A program made the position numbers and the translations under genes. The notes beneath the pieces are model-generated. The model saw only the letters and a list, made by a program, of their open reading frames with translations, was not told the DNA's origin and did not search any database. This document shows positions 44,555 to 54,700 of a stretch of 64,000 nucleotides of DNA, one piece after another (the stretch's first letter is position 1; every line of letters starts with the position of its first letter). This DNA comes from Hysterangium stoloniferum (taxonomy: Eukaryota > Basidiomycota > Agaricomycetes > Hysterangiales > Hysterangiaceae): positions 1-64,000 of the forward strand of contig WHVD01000110.1 of assembly GCA_015178975.1 (NCBI GenBank). The letters run 5' to 3'.

Positions 44555-45745
44555 ATGGTTCTCAAAATCAATTTAAGTGGATCATCTCGTGAAGTGAATT
44601 TTTACCTAGATCTTTTGTCGATCTGTCTGACAAAACATGGTTAAAGATCGGTCTTCAACATGGGCAAAACTTGCGTGCCGAAGTATTGCGCCAGATAAGA
44701 TTTTATGAAGAAATGTTCAAGCTGAAATGCAGGATGGATTGGCCTCAAGTTCTGAAAGTTGCAGAGGAATTCCGGGGTACACTTCATCGGATGGTACCAG
44801 ATTTATTAGAAGAGATAGAAGGGATCGCTGTAGGAGTTAATGACCCTCAAGTAGGACCGTTGGATATAATCGCCCTCAACTGCAGGAGCGAGATAGCTCT
44901 AGGAAAGTGGACAGACGGATGCACATCATTGGGTGTGAATCTTCGAGAAGGACAAGCGGGGGGGTTTCTCGCACAAAACTGGGACTGGAACAGAAAGATG
45001 GAAGAGAATGTCGCATTGATGTCGATTGAAAGACTGGGGAAACCGCGAATTTGGATGGTCACAGAAGTAAGTGAAATTGATCTGAGCAAGCTCACTACAT
45101 GTATGAACTGAGAAACAATAGGCTGGCATTATTGGAAAAATCGGCTTTAATTCGTCAGCAGTGGGAGTCTGCTTGAATGCCATTCGAGCGAAACCAATGG
45201 TTTCGTCTCTGCTTCCCATCCACGTTCTTTTGCGACGAGTTTTGGAATCACGATCTGTAAACGACGCAATCAGATTATTAACCGACTTCGGGGGTTGCGC
45301 AACAAGCGCACACATGCTCATTGCTGATCCTTCAAAAAGTCGAGGCGCCGAAATATCTCCCCTGGGAATGAGTATTATCAACGAGGATGAAGATGGGATT
45401 GTAGTCCACTCAAATCACTTCATGTTAAATCGCATGGTCGATGAACCAAGTTGGTTGGAAGACTCACCGTTTCGTGTGCGGCGCATCCACGAGTTGATAT
45501 ATGGGATTGTTAAAGACCATTATGAAAACGAGGATATAACACTGGAGCGAGTAAGAAATCTCTTCAGAGATAAGGAAAATGCTCCTAGAGCTATATGTCG
45601 AGAGGTTGATCCACAGGACACTCAGGATCAAATTGAATCGATATTCAATATTGTTATGGAGCTTAGGGAAGGGAACCCGAAGGGAGAGGTTATTTTCGGC
45701 ATAGGGACCGCTGCTGAGACCAGGATTATGACCATGCCATGGTGA
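44555..45745 (+). CDS. acyl-CoA:6-aminopenicillanate acyltransferase-like hydrolase (C45 family), 360 aa
   Basis: An Ntn-hydrolase of peptidase family C45, which includes penicillin biosynthetic acyltransferase (PenDE). Members are made as a precursor that cuts itself before a cysteine, which then acts as nucleophile. Exons are 44555-44593, 44647-45066 and 45122-45745, all in phase. The N-terminal motif EIGLQHGQNLR fits the family. Gly104-Cys105 in WTDGCTSLG is the predicted self-cleavage site. FLAQNWDWN, GKIGFNSSAVGVCLNAI and GGCATSAHMLIAD are further conserved blocks. The length equals that of the fungal enzymes. No isopenicillin N synthase or NRPS gene lies nearby, so a penicillin pathway is unlikely. 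A general amidase or acyltransferase role, for example on N-acyl amino acids, is an inference. Confidence 0.88.
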
Positions 45746-45796
45746 AGCTATTTGCCGTGCAACCTATGTGTAAACATTGTTTTTGTGTGGTGCCTA

Positions 45797-46410
45797 GGAA
45801 GGTCTTGATTGTGACATTTTCAATACAAAGCGCCTGATCAATAAAATGGTTTTGAGCGTTACCCTATTTTGAGATGATCCCGACGCTCCGCAACGTCCAG
45901 GAGTGTCATATGATGGAGGGGCTTCCTCTGCGGGATGAAAAACCAATTTACTGATGCTGTGTGTCTATATCGAGCAAGGGTGGAGAGGATAGCCTTAGAA
46001 GGATCTGACAGTAAGTTGATGCGCAGATTTTCACTACCCCATTATTGGAAAAGTATGACGACAAGTGATATGAGGAACGTGTCCAGACCGTTTCGGAGCA
46101 GGGAGTGCCGCAAACGTTTAAATCTGTAAGTTGGCACCCAGCATAGAAACAGCTCTGAGAAATACAATTCCTGTCACGGCCCACAAGACAATTAATCCAC
46201 CGATAAGTTCGCGGTACAGAACTGTGACAATATCATCAGTTCCACGGAGACAAAAAGAAAAAAATATATCGACACGTTCAGCACGGTTGAACGGCGGAAA
46301 AAGCAACGGATCTCTCGAAGGGGCCGTGTAAATGTATTCACGAAAGTGGGGTTTGCCGGCAAGATGCCGATATTCCAGCAACCAATTAGCAACGTCAATT
46401 TGTCAAATTT
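45797..46410 (-). CDS. possible membrane-protein gene or remnant
   Basis: A minus-strand open stretch (46381-46118 and a little upstream) contains HFREYIYTAPSRDPLLFPPF and a hydrophobic helix RELIGGLIVLWAVTGIVF. A plausible later exon near 45935-45797 begins EEAPPSYDTPG, a motif often found at the tail of fungal membrane proteins. No convincing start exon was found, so this is either a truncated gene or a pseudogene. The family is not recognised. Confidence 0.3.
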
Positions 46411-46671
46411 ACCAGGTTTCCCCAGACGAGTCCATCGTGCCGGTCATCTAGACGTCACAACCGCACGCACAGAATGATCTGGCGGGTGGAGGTACACAAT
46501 GCGGGAGATGCCTCACATGGTAAAGCCGAGCTTTAGCAATGAATACTCGGCAACCGAGCGCCCATCGGGGAGATTCGGCGCATCAAGCGTGCATACTTCT
46601 ACTCGATGCAGGCGCCAAAAAGGGGCAAATTGTTAGTGTAGCACCTTGTGCATGCTCGCACAACCTTATAT

Positions 46672-46770
46672 TCCAACACAAATACTTTCTAAAATTCGTA
46701 GGGTATAAATTTTTCCTGAGAACATTGAAATTTTTGAAAAAGTGTGGAAAATTCTGTTAAAAGTGTAGAA
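46672..46770. repeat. dispersed inverted-repeat family, copy c (half)
   Basis: TTTCTAAAATTCGTAGGG, CCTGAGAACATTGAAATTTTTGAAAA and GTGTGGAAAATTCTG match the left arm of copy b. The right arm is absent. Confidence 0.45.
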
Positions 46771-46782
46771 TATGAATGGCCA

Positions 46783-46916
46783 GACTGGGAATTGAACCCA
46801 GGGCTTCTTGTTAGGATCACCCTTTTGGGCCCTCACAACTTGGTCTTACCTTGATAACCCTTCTGGGATCCCAACATCAGTGCCTTGGACTACAGAGCCA
46901 CTGTCTTGTGACCCTG
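46783..46916 (-). other. tRNA-like sequence with Pol III boxes, possible SINE head
   Basis: The minus strand has a box-A-like GTGGCTCTGTAGTCCAAGG (about 46890-46908) and a consensus box B GGTTCAATTCC in a T-arm hairpin (CTGGG with CCCAG, about 46786-46806). They lie about 80 bp apart. No complete cloverleaf forms, so a degenerate tRNA gene or a tRNA-derived SINE is possible. Confidence 0.3.
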
Positions 46917-47855
46917 ACACTTGGTATATGTTGGGATCCCTGTGTTTCAGCCCTGTTAAGATCTAAGCAAAGGGGGAAAAGGGGATAATTTCAGAGGTCT
47001 GAAAATGGTGAATCAGACTAATTAATTGGGAGGTCTAATTCTATAAGCAAAGTGGAGCTTGGCTTCAACATATGTGTTGTGCCCTCACATGAACTTGTAA
47101 TATATTTAGGGGTTTCTCTCAGATAGCTCAATAAATGCTAGAGTGTTACAGAGCTTCAACAATAAAACAAGCAAAGATCCAGTAATTTAAATACTGATAG
47201 ATTAATTAGTTGCACTATTAAGCTTAAGCAACTAAAATCAATGCTTATTTTGATTATTGAAAGGTTCAATAGAACTGTGTATGACTCTTTCAGCAAATAA
47301 ACAGCTATTCCTTGAGAATAGGGGCTGTAACTTAGGTATGGGCCTTGAATAATCTAACTGTTAGCAGGGATTTCAGTAAGGATACTTATTAGGTTTATTA
47401 TGTATTTGAAAGCCTAAGGGGTAGCTGTGAGGCTGGGGAACTTAGATGATTAGCTAAGTTCAAGAGTGTTGACAAAGAGTTCTAGATTCTGCAAGTGTAG
47501 GTGCCTGCAGTTAGTATATCAGACTAAGGCTATTATTGTCCTTAGGATTATGAGATATGTAAGCTTCTGAGCTGTGCTGTAAAATATGTGTGTGATAAGT
47601 TATTTTATTGTGGATTTCTGGCCCTCCTTATATACATTTTGATAACTAATTATTTAACTATTTAAGTATTTTATGATATTATTACTGAGTCAGTGTGAAG
47701 AGTGGTATAAGTTCTGACCATTCTATATACGAAGAAATGAGTAGAATGGGAGGAAGGATGATTCGAGTGGAGGCCTCAACTGCTATAGTTCGAGGCCTGA
47801 AGTGTTAGATAGTTCAGATATTGCTACCTATGTAGTATCTGACACATTACCCTGA

Positions 47856-48897
47856 TGTTACAACCGTGTCGTAACCCATGTCGCAACCCGATGGTCTCCG
47901 AGAATACTACAGTCTATCGATGTTCCAAGTTATTGATCAAGTCATCATTTCGGCAACCTTCGGAATACCGACACTGATGTATACCTTCATGGCGATCAAA
48001 CCTCATTTACGCCCCTGTCAAAATATACTCGTACCATCTGGTTATGCTTTGATACGTCCCCTTTCATTATGATGATCCGTTTTACTCCATGTTTCACATA
48101 TGCCCATATATACCTGTAGCCCGTGGACTATTCCCTTTTCTCGTAATTCCGCTCTCGGCTAAATCTCGGCTTTCGATCTTATCGTAACTTTCCAGTTCCT
48201 AGTCAAGCTTATTTGTCAATGCCGTTTTCTGCTCTTCACTTAGTTAGTAGTTTCTAGACGCCGATAACTCGTATATAAGACCCACTGTAATGTAACTACT
48301 AGACAATCAGAATATCGACTTAGAATATTGACTTAGATCGACTTAGAATATCGACTTAGATCGACTTAGAATATCGACTTAGATCGACTTAGAATATCGA
48401 CTTAGATCGACTTAGAATATCGACTTAGATCGACTTAGAATATCGACTTAGATCGACTTAGAATATCGACTTAGATCGACTTAGATACCCTCTAATTTCC
48501 GACTCCATTATCTATTCACGACCACCACATTCCGACTCCATCCGATTTACAATTCAACCTACATTTACGACTTCAACCTCTAATCTCCGACTCTCAGTCT
48601 CCAACTCTCAGTCTCTGACTCTCTCAGTCTCTGACTCTCAGTCTCCGACTCTCTCAGTCTCTGACTCTCTCAGCCTCCGACTCTTGGTCTCCAACCCCTC
48701 AACCCAACCCTCAACTTATCCTTCAGTTTCCGATCGGTAGTTACCGAGAGGTTTACTTGACAGGACTAGTTTTCACCCACCCGAAATTTAAGGACACCTG
48801 ACGGTAACTTGCGAGGGCGCAGCACATAAGCTGAAGCCAAGTCCTTCCGTTCGGTCCCTGTCGGCCAGCCGACATCTGTCAGTTTCTGCTCTTAACA
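47856..48897 (+). repeat. solo LTR, 1042 bp, nested in LTR copy 3
   Basis: Ends TGTTACAACC and CTCTTAACA, flanked by the 5-bp duplication CCTGA (47851-47855 and 48898-48902). A TATATAAGACC box lies near 48271. It contains a 23-bp minisatellite and a CT-rich tract. It belongs to a different family from the surrounding LTR, probably Ty3/gypsy. Confidence 0.9.
48311..48486. repeat. 23-bp minisatellite inside the solo LTR
   Basis: The unit AATATCGACTTAGATCGACT plus TAG repeats about seven times with almost no variation. Confidence 0.9.
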
Positions 48898-49156
48898 CCT
48901 GATCACCACTCATAGTAGACCTAGTTTATGTCTTACAAGTGGTGGTGCTTGGGTAAAAGTGTGTCTGAGTTTCATTTGGTGCCAAGTGCACCCACAAGTA
49001 TACACAACGCTTTGAACTAATGAAATGATGCAATATTTGAAGAATATAAAAGATAGAAAAATATGAATAGAATGTGTAAAATATAAATAAAATAAAAGAA
49101 GTGTTTTACCACAATAAAACTGTGGTAAAAGCATACTCCTCCTCACACTCCTCACA

Positions 49157-49266
49157 GCAACGCTCAGCATGCAAGGAGTTCCAGACAGCCTTTTGTACTT
49201 AGAATTTGATAGTTGAACAAAAATTTTTTCTTTGTAGGGAAAGTATGGTCTGGCTTGAATCACCAC
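49157..49266 (-). repeat. short interior of the TRIM-like element
   Basis: Related to 6131-6276: shared words GCAACGCTCAGC, GTTCCAGACAGC and ATGGTCTGGCT. Lies exactly between the two LTRs. Confidence 0.6.
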
Positions 49267-49952
49267 TGTGAAGAGTGGTGGAAGTTCTGACCATTCTATA
49301 TATGAAGAAATGAGTAGAAAGGAAGAATATTGACCTATTTGGTGCAATATAAGAGAAAGTGTGAGAGAGAGCACGAGATGATGCAGTAGTCAAAGAGTGC
49401 AATGGATTGAGTGGAGGCCTCGACTGTTACAGTTTGAGGCCAGAAGTGTTAGATAGTTCAGATATTGCTACCTATGTAGTAGCTGACACGTTACCCTGAT
49501 CACCGCTCTGTTGAGATGAGATGGACTTCAACCTCACCCAGGTATTGCAGGGACCCTTGCAAACGTGCGGGGAGCTCTATTCGCATGTAGCTACATATAT
49601 ATACAATAAGAACAATAGAATCTCAATGAGGAGAACAATAAAGATGTGAGACAAGAGGACAATGGGGGAAAGGAACAAAGGAATATGAGCTTGTATGATG
49701 CTCAAAATCCAACACGCTCGTAGTAGGCCTAGTTTATGTCCTACAAGTGGTGGTTGTTGGGTAAAAGTGTGTCTGAGTTTCATTTGGTGCCGAGTGCACC
49801 CACAAGTATACACAAAGCTTCGAACAAATGAAATGGTGAAATATTCAAAGAATATAGAGGATAGAAAAATATGAATAAAATGTGTAAAATATAAATAAAA
49901 TAAAAGGAGTGTTTTACCACAATGAAACTGTGGTAAAAGCATACTCCTCACA
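49267..49952 (-). repeat. LTR of the 474-bp family (copy 4), split by a 206-bp solo LTR
   Basis: TGTGAAGAGTGG at 49267 to CTCCTCACA at 49952. Removing 49509-49714 and one CGCTC leaves 475 bp. Confidence 0.85.
49509..49714 (-). repeat. 206-bp solo LTR nested in LTR copy 4
   Basis: The minus strand reads TGTTGGATTTTGAGC to CATCTCAACA, copia-like TG...CA ends. It is flanked by the perfect duplication CGCTC (49504-49508 and 49715-49719). Confidence 0.9.
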
Positions 49953-50489
49953 CTGGCTGGTGGGAGTAGATAGGGATGTTTTATAAAGCTGAGGCCCTTA
50001 TTGAGATTGTGTTTACAGATTATATACAGAATTTTATATTTTGATATTTGGCTGGGTTTCCATAATTGGGATCTGAATCTAAGTTAAATTTGCATATATG
50101 TGTATTTAGAGTCAGGTAGACAGTATGTGGATGTGTCATATAGCAGAGACTACTGTAGGCTAAATGATACTAAATGGTAAGCTGCGTGCTGAAAATAACT
50201 GTGCTACTTATATCTGACAACAAGTGGCTACTTCATGACTGCACCAAGTACTCAACTGTTTGTTGTAGTTCGTGTCATATAGCCGACTGTCTGGCTAGCG
50301 AGGATCGTTGCAAAGTGGCCCGCTGCGAACTGCAAGATTGGGCATAGCTTACAGCAACTATTTAGGCAATGACTATTTTTCCACACAGGAATACATCCAT
50401 CTAGATCTATTTATGGCTTGTGCTATTACTTATAGGTATCCGGCCCCTCACAATAGGACCCTAAAATGCCGTGATTATAATGTATATTC

Positions 50490-50625
50490 CAAATTGAATG
50501 GATATATCGTAAAGTGCCCGGAGAATTGTTTAGAATATATGGAAATTTCATGCATATTTTTAAAAGTTTGAATTCTCGGGAAATTCTATATTTTCAATGA
50601 ATTTTAGCCTCAAGGATGTGATTTT
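50490..50625. repeat. dispersed inverted-repeat family, copy d (half)
   Basis: GTGCCCGGAGAATTG, TTAGAATATATGGAAATTTCATG and ATGAATTTTAGCCTC match the right arm of copy b. Confidence 0.45.
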
Positions 50626-51284
50626 TCCGAAAGATTAATGATGAAAAACTAATCCATCCTTCCCGTACAGCCACCGACACTACGCTGTTCCGGATATCTA
50701 TGCCGGGGTTTCAAAATTCAAAAAAAAAGTCCTGCTTTGGAATTCATGGACCAAGTGTGTGATATCTCACAAACAGAGTGCAATTAAGACCCAATATTTT
50801 AGGACATGTATTATATATAATAGAGGTATCTCCGGAACGCTGTAATTAGCGGCAAAACACCTTCAAAAACGGAGACGCTATGATGTGCCTCGGGATACCA
50901 TTTTTCTTGGTCCTTTGGCTCCAGCCCAACACATGGTCTTTACCGGTGAAATATCGGTCCATCGGACAACGAGGGTGAAGTCTGAGGAAAATTGTTTAGT
51001 ACTCTGTTGTCCATTATACTTACTCGCGCGTCTATCGGTCAACGCATAACAGCTATAAACCCAACGACTTGTGACAAACTGCGGTATCGCTATGACTGGA
51101 TATGGCAGGAGAGGTCTGAATATATATATATTACCACTTCCTCCGAGATGAAGTGGGGACGCTGCTTGTAACAAATACGCTCAGTCTACACAAAGTAGTG
51201 ACTCGACTATATTTACTACCTGTAACAAATACGCTATGTTACATTAGGTAAGAAAGTGTGAAACAACGAGAAGTAGTGATAACG

Positions 51285-51322
51285 TACCTCAGTCGACACA
51301 AAGTAGTGACTCGACTGAGGTA
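51285..51322. repeat. perfect 12-bp inverted repeat (hairpin)
   Basis: TACCTCAGTCGA and TCGACTGAGGTA around a 14-nt loop. The loop and right arm (ACACAAAGTAGTGACTCGACT) also occur about 105 bp earlier near 51187, next to a duplicated TGTAACAAATACGCT. It is 380 bp before the OPT start and might be regulatory or a decayed element. Confidence 0.5.
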
Positions 51323-51702
51323 TGTGTCTGGAGTGTCTGGGACTAAATAGTAAATGATTATATTGCGTGGAAACGATGGTAGTAAGACCGTATATTGGGC
51401 AGGAACGATGCGGCTTCGTGTATCAGTGTACGGTGTGGTGTAGCCATCTAGGCTTGGTAATGCGGAGTGCGTGAGCCTAAATTCAACAATCTTCTCAGTT
51501 TTGGCTTCTGTTCCATAAGTACATCCGAGTCTTCCCCACGGTTAAGTATCATTCAAAATTCGGAGATAGAGACCGCAGGATTGGCGCGATAACCAACCCA
51601 TCGTTCGCTCTCCGGAAACCAGAATTTGTATGTTTTTAGAGAGAAAACATGGGGGGTACTTGTTCCCCGCATTCCCTCCTCTCTGCGGGGTTTTCTTAAA
51701 CC

Positions 51703-54700
51703 ATGACTAGACACGAAGACGTTGCTGGGGGGGGCGACCAGCTCCCTCATATCCGTGACACAACCACCATGGATAACTCATATTTTGCTGATGAAAAGAA
51801 TGAAAGTGACATGGACAATGCGGAGGTGTCAGGCTTTGAGCATTTTAACCCCTCGGATAAGCTCTACGACGACAAGGGGAATGAAAAGGTCATGGAAACA
51901 GCTAAGGATTTCGCCACTGCTCTAGTCAGTCTTGACGATGACCCAACTCTGCCAATTCATACGTTCCGTATGTGGTTTTTGGGAATTGGTCTCGCAGTCT
52001 TCGGCTCAGTCTTAGGGATACTTTTTGTGAGTATAGTTATGTTATTTTACGAAGTACGACTCTATCTAAAGCTGAAAATTACAGCAATTCCGTCCCCAAG
52101 TTATCAGTGTCTCGGCTTTGTTTCTTCAACTGCTTGCCTACATGTTGGGTAAAGTACTTGAAGTGACTATCCCGAGCCCAGGGAGCCGATTCCACAAGGC
52201 TAACTGGTTTTGGAACTTTATGAACCCTGGACCATTCAGTATAAGCTTCTACTAGATATTATAGGATAATATTGATGAAGCTTTTCCAGATATCAAGGAA
52301 CATGTCGCCGCACAGATCATGGCCAGCACTGCAGCAGGAGCCGCGTTGGCTTGCCTCGTGTTTGCCTCTGACGATCTATTCTACAACATCACTGTCAATG
52401 TACGCAGGAAAATGCATGTATCTTGAGTCTTTACAACCTGATCTTTGATTTTATAGTCTGGTAACGCCATCTCCACCTTGCTTGCATCACAATTACTTGG
52501 TTACGGAATTGCTGGGATATTCCGTGCGTATCATCGTTCAGCAAAACTTACTATGTTTATAGGCTTCCTTCTTATTCATGTTTCTTCCACCTAGGTTCTT
52601 TCCTAGTATATCCCACTACGATGTTGTATCCCCGGAACTTGATCTATGTAAACCTCTTTGATGTCCTACATCGATCCAAGGGAGAGCTTCTTCGGGGCAA
52701 ACGGTGAGCCTCGTGCCCTTTAAAAAATGATCAAAGTCATAGACATCTACTAGTTTGCGTTTCTTCTGGATTGTTGTTGGCGCAGTGTAAGCAAGCTGAT
52801 TTTTTTCACTTTGTTGACGATCCATTTAACTACCTCTGAAACAGTTTCGTGTATGAGGTAATTAATTAATTTTTTTAGTCATTACATCTTCATTTGTTTC
52901 GTTAATATAGTGGTTCCCTGAGGTAACTTGGCTTAGATCTCCCTCTCCCTGCAATGCAATGCACTTACCTTCCTTCTCCTAAGTACATCGCTCCTCTCTT
53001 TGGATCATTCAATATTGTTTGCCTCGCTGTGCGCGACTCCGACTGGGTAACCAATGTCTTCGGTGGCGCTGAAGGAAACGAAGGAATGGGTCTTCTCGGC
53101 TTTGGCCTTGACTGGGCGAGTGAGTAAATGAAAACTCATTAGTCACTTGACAACCTTCTCAAGGCTGGAATAGATATCACCAGCGCACCATTTTATCAAC
53201 CTCTAACAACGCAAATATCTAGTGAGCCTCCTTTTATCCAATAGCGTAGATCCCTTGAACTAAGTCTATTCCGGCAGCTTATGTCGGATGGGCTATTAAC
53301 TACATCGTCCTTCCTCTCGTATATTACCGTAATGTTTGGTAAGTTAATATCACTTGGAGCGGTTGAAATCATAGGCATATAAATTTGCTTTCAAGGAACT
53401 CCAAGAATTTCCCCTTCATTAGCCAGAATTTGTTCTGTAAGTCTTTCAGTCTTCCCGTGGCATCAGTAAATCGGCTTTTGATGTGGTCGGCTTCGAAGAA
53501 GCTTCCCCCCCCATTCTTCATTCTATGACGCTTTTGGACGTTGTAGAGCATCTGCAGCAGCCTGGAGCATCCCAGAATAGGGACTTCCTCCCAGCGCTTA
53601 AAACCATTTTACTAATGCGACCGAGTAAATCACGAGACTTATTATTTTCTGGCAGTCGAGAATGGGACAATTTACGACCAAACATTGATTTTAAATCCGT
53701 AAATAATCTATCTTCCCGTATAAATTCATTGATGTCTACAGCTGGTCGCAGGGATTTCTCCTTAAACAGGACCGCATTCGAGATCGTAGGTCAACCATGG
53801 CAAAGTGGTTCAACTGTGATCTTCCACCTTGGAATCAATTTGTCCATTGGTGAGTATCATATCACTGGTGTATTTAATCGTTAAATTATGAAACAATCAG
53901 GTGCCACATTTGTGCATATTGGGTTATGGTAAGCCTCACACTGTCATTCCTTGAATGAGGTTTATTCATAATACCTGTATAGGCATGGAAAAGAAGTAGG
54001 TACACCAATTATATATTGGGCATTCTACTGAGCAGTTTAACAGTTTTATCACACTTTTTTAAACTAGTAAGACACTTTTTTATGCGTCATTAGCATATTC
54101 TTAAGGATCTATATCCAGCTTCCGGGGTAAACTAATCGATGATCCCCATTACGCCAAAATGAGGGTGAGTTGACTTATCATGATGATTGTGTACATGGAT
54201 ACCGACGATTTATGCCAGGTTTACAAAGAGGGTAGGTCCCACGTTTCGCAGTAGTATCAGGTCTCTCAATTGTTCTTACAGTTCCATTGTGGTGGTATGG
54301 TAGTATCGCAATTGGAGGTATGTTACCTGGCAATACGTTATCTCCCTTGTTGACCAATATTTTTCTCCTTCAGCCTTTGTTGTCGCTAGTACGTCATGAT
54401 AAATCACAAGGCTCGTCCGCTAACGAACGATGCAGTGGTCTGTGCCTATACCGAGCGTTCACAGTTCGTAAATATGTTATTGTTCAGACTGCTAGGTTAC
54501 TATATATCTTACAGATTACCTTGGTGGGCACTCATCGTTGCCCTTCTGTTTTCTATTATCACTCTACCATTCTACGGAGCTATGAACGCCATTTTTGCGT
54601 ATGTTCTCGAATTATTATAGCCCATGTTTCATTGAACTAACTGACATCAATCCGTAGCTGGATTCCTAACATGACGTCGTTATTCCAAATCATTGCCGCT

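Larger units (their letters stand above)
46411..47693. other. intergenic, repeats and unassigned AT-rich DNA
   Basis: Holds half-copy c of the dispersed inverted repeat and a tRNA-like Pol III box arrangement, both listed separately. Inverted LTR-like ends CTGGGATCCCAACA (46871-46884) and TGTTGGGATCCC (46929-46940) are also present. 46950-47693 is AT-rich with no gene. Confidence 0.4.
47694..49156 (-). repeat. LTR of the 474-bp family (copy 3), split by a solo LTR
   Basis: Plus-strand start TGTGAAGAGTGG at 47694 and end CTCCTCACA at 49156, with a short duplication of CTCCTCACA at the end. Removing 47856-48897 and one CCTGA rejoins the sequence and gives a length close to the other copies. 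Confidence 0.8.
47694..49952 (-). mobile_element. TRIM-like element: LTR, about 110-bp interior, LTR
   Basis: Two LTRs of the same family in the same orientation (47694-49156 and 49267-49952) enclose only 49157-49266. On the minus strand the interior starts GTGGTGATTCAAGCC, a TGG-type primer site, and ends directly at the next TGTGAGGAG. There is no coding capacity, so it must depend on enzymes of another element. The same interior is seen next to the LTR at 6277-6750, which argues for a defined element rather than an accidental deletion. Confidence 0.65.
49953..51702. other. intergenic, upstream of the OPT gene
   Basis: Holds half-copy d of the dispersed inverted repeat and a hairpin region, listed separately. 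A 98-codon minus-strand ORF at 50878-51174 has no recognisable feature. The last about 200 bp are the presumed OPT promoter. Confidence 0.4.

Noticed and set aside
50878..51174. 98-codon minus-strand ORF
   Set aside because: It overlaps a repeat-like region and has no domain or family features.
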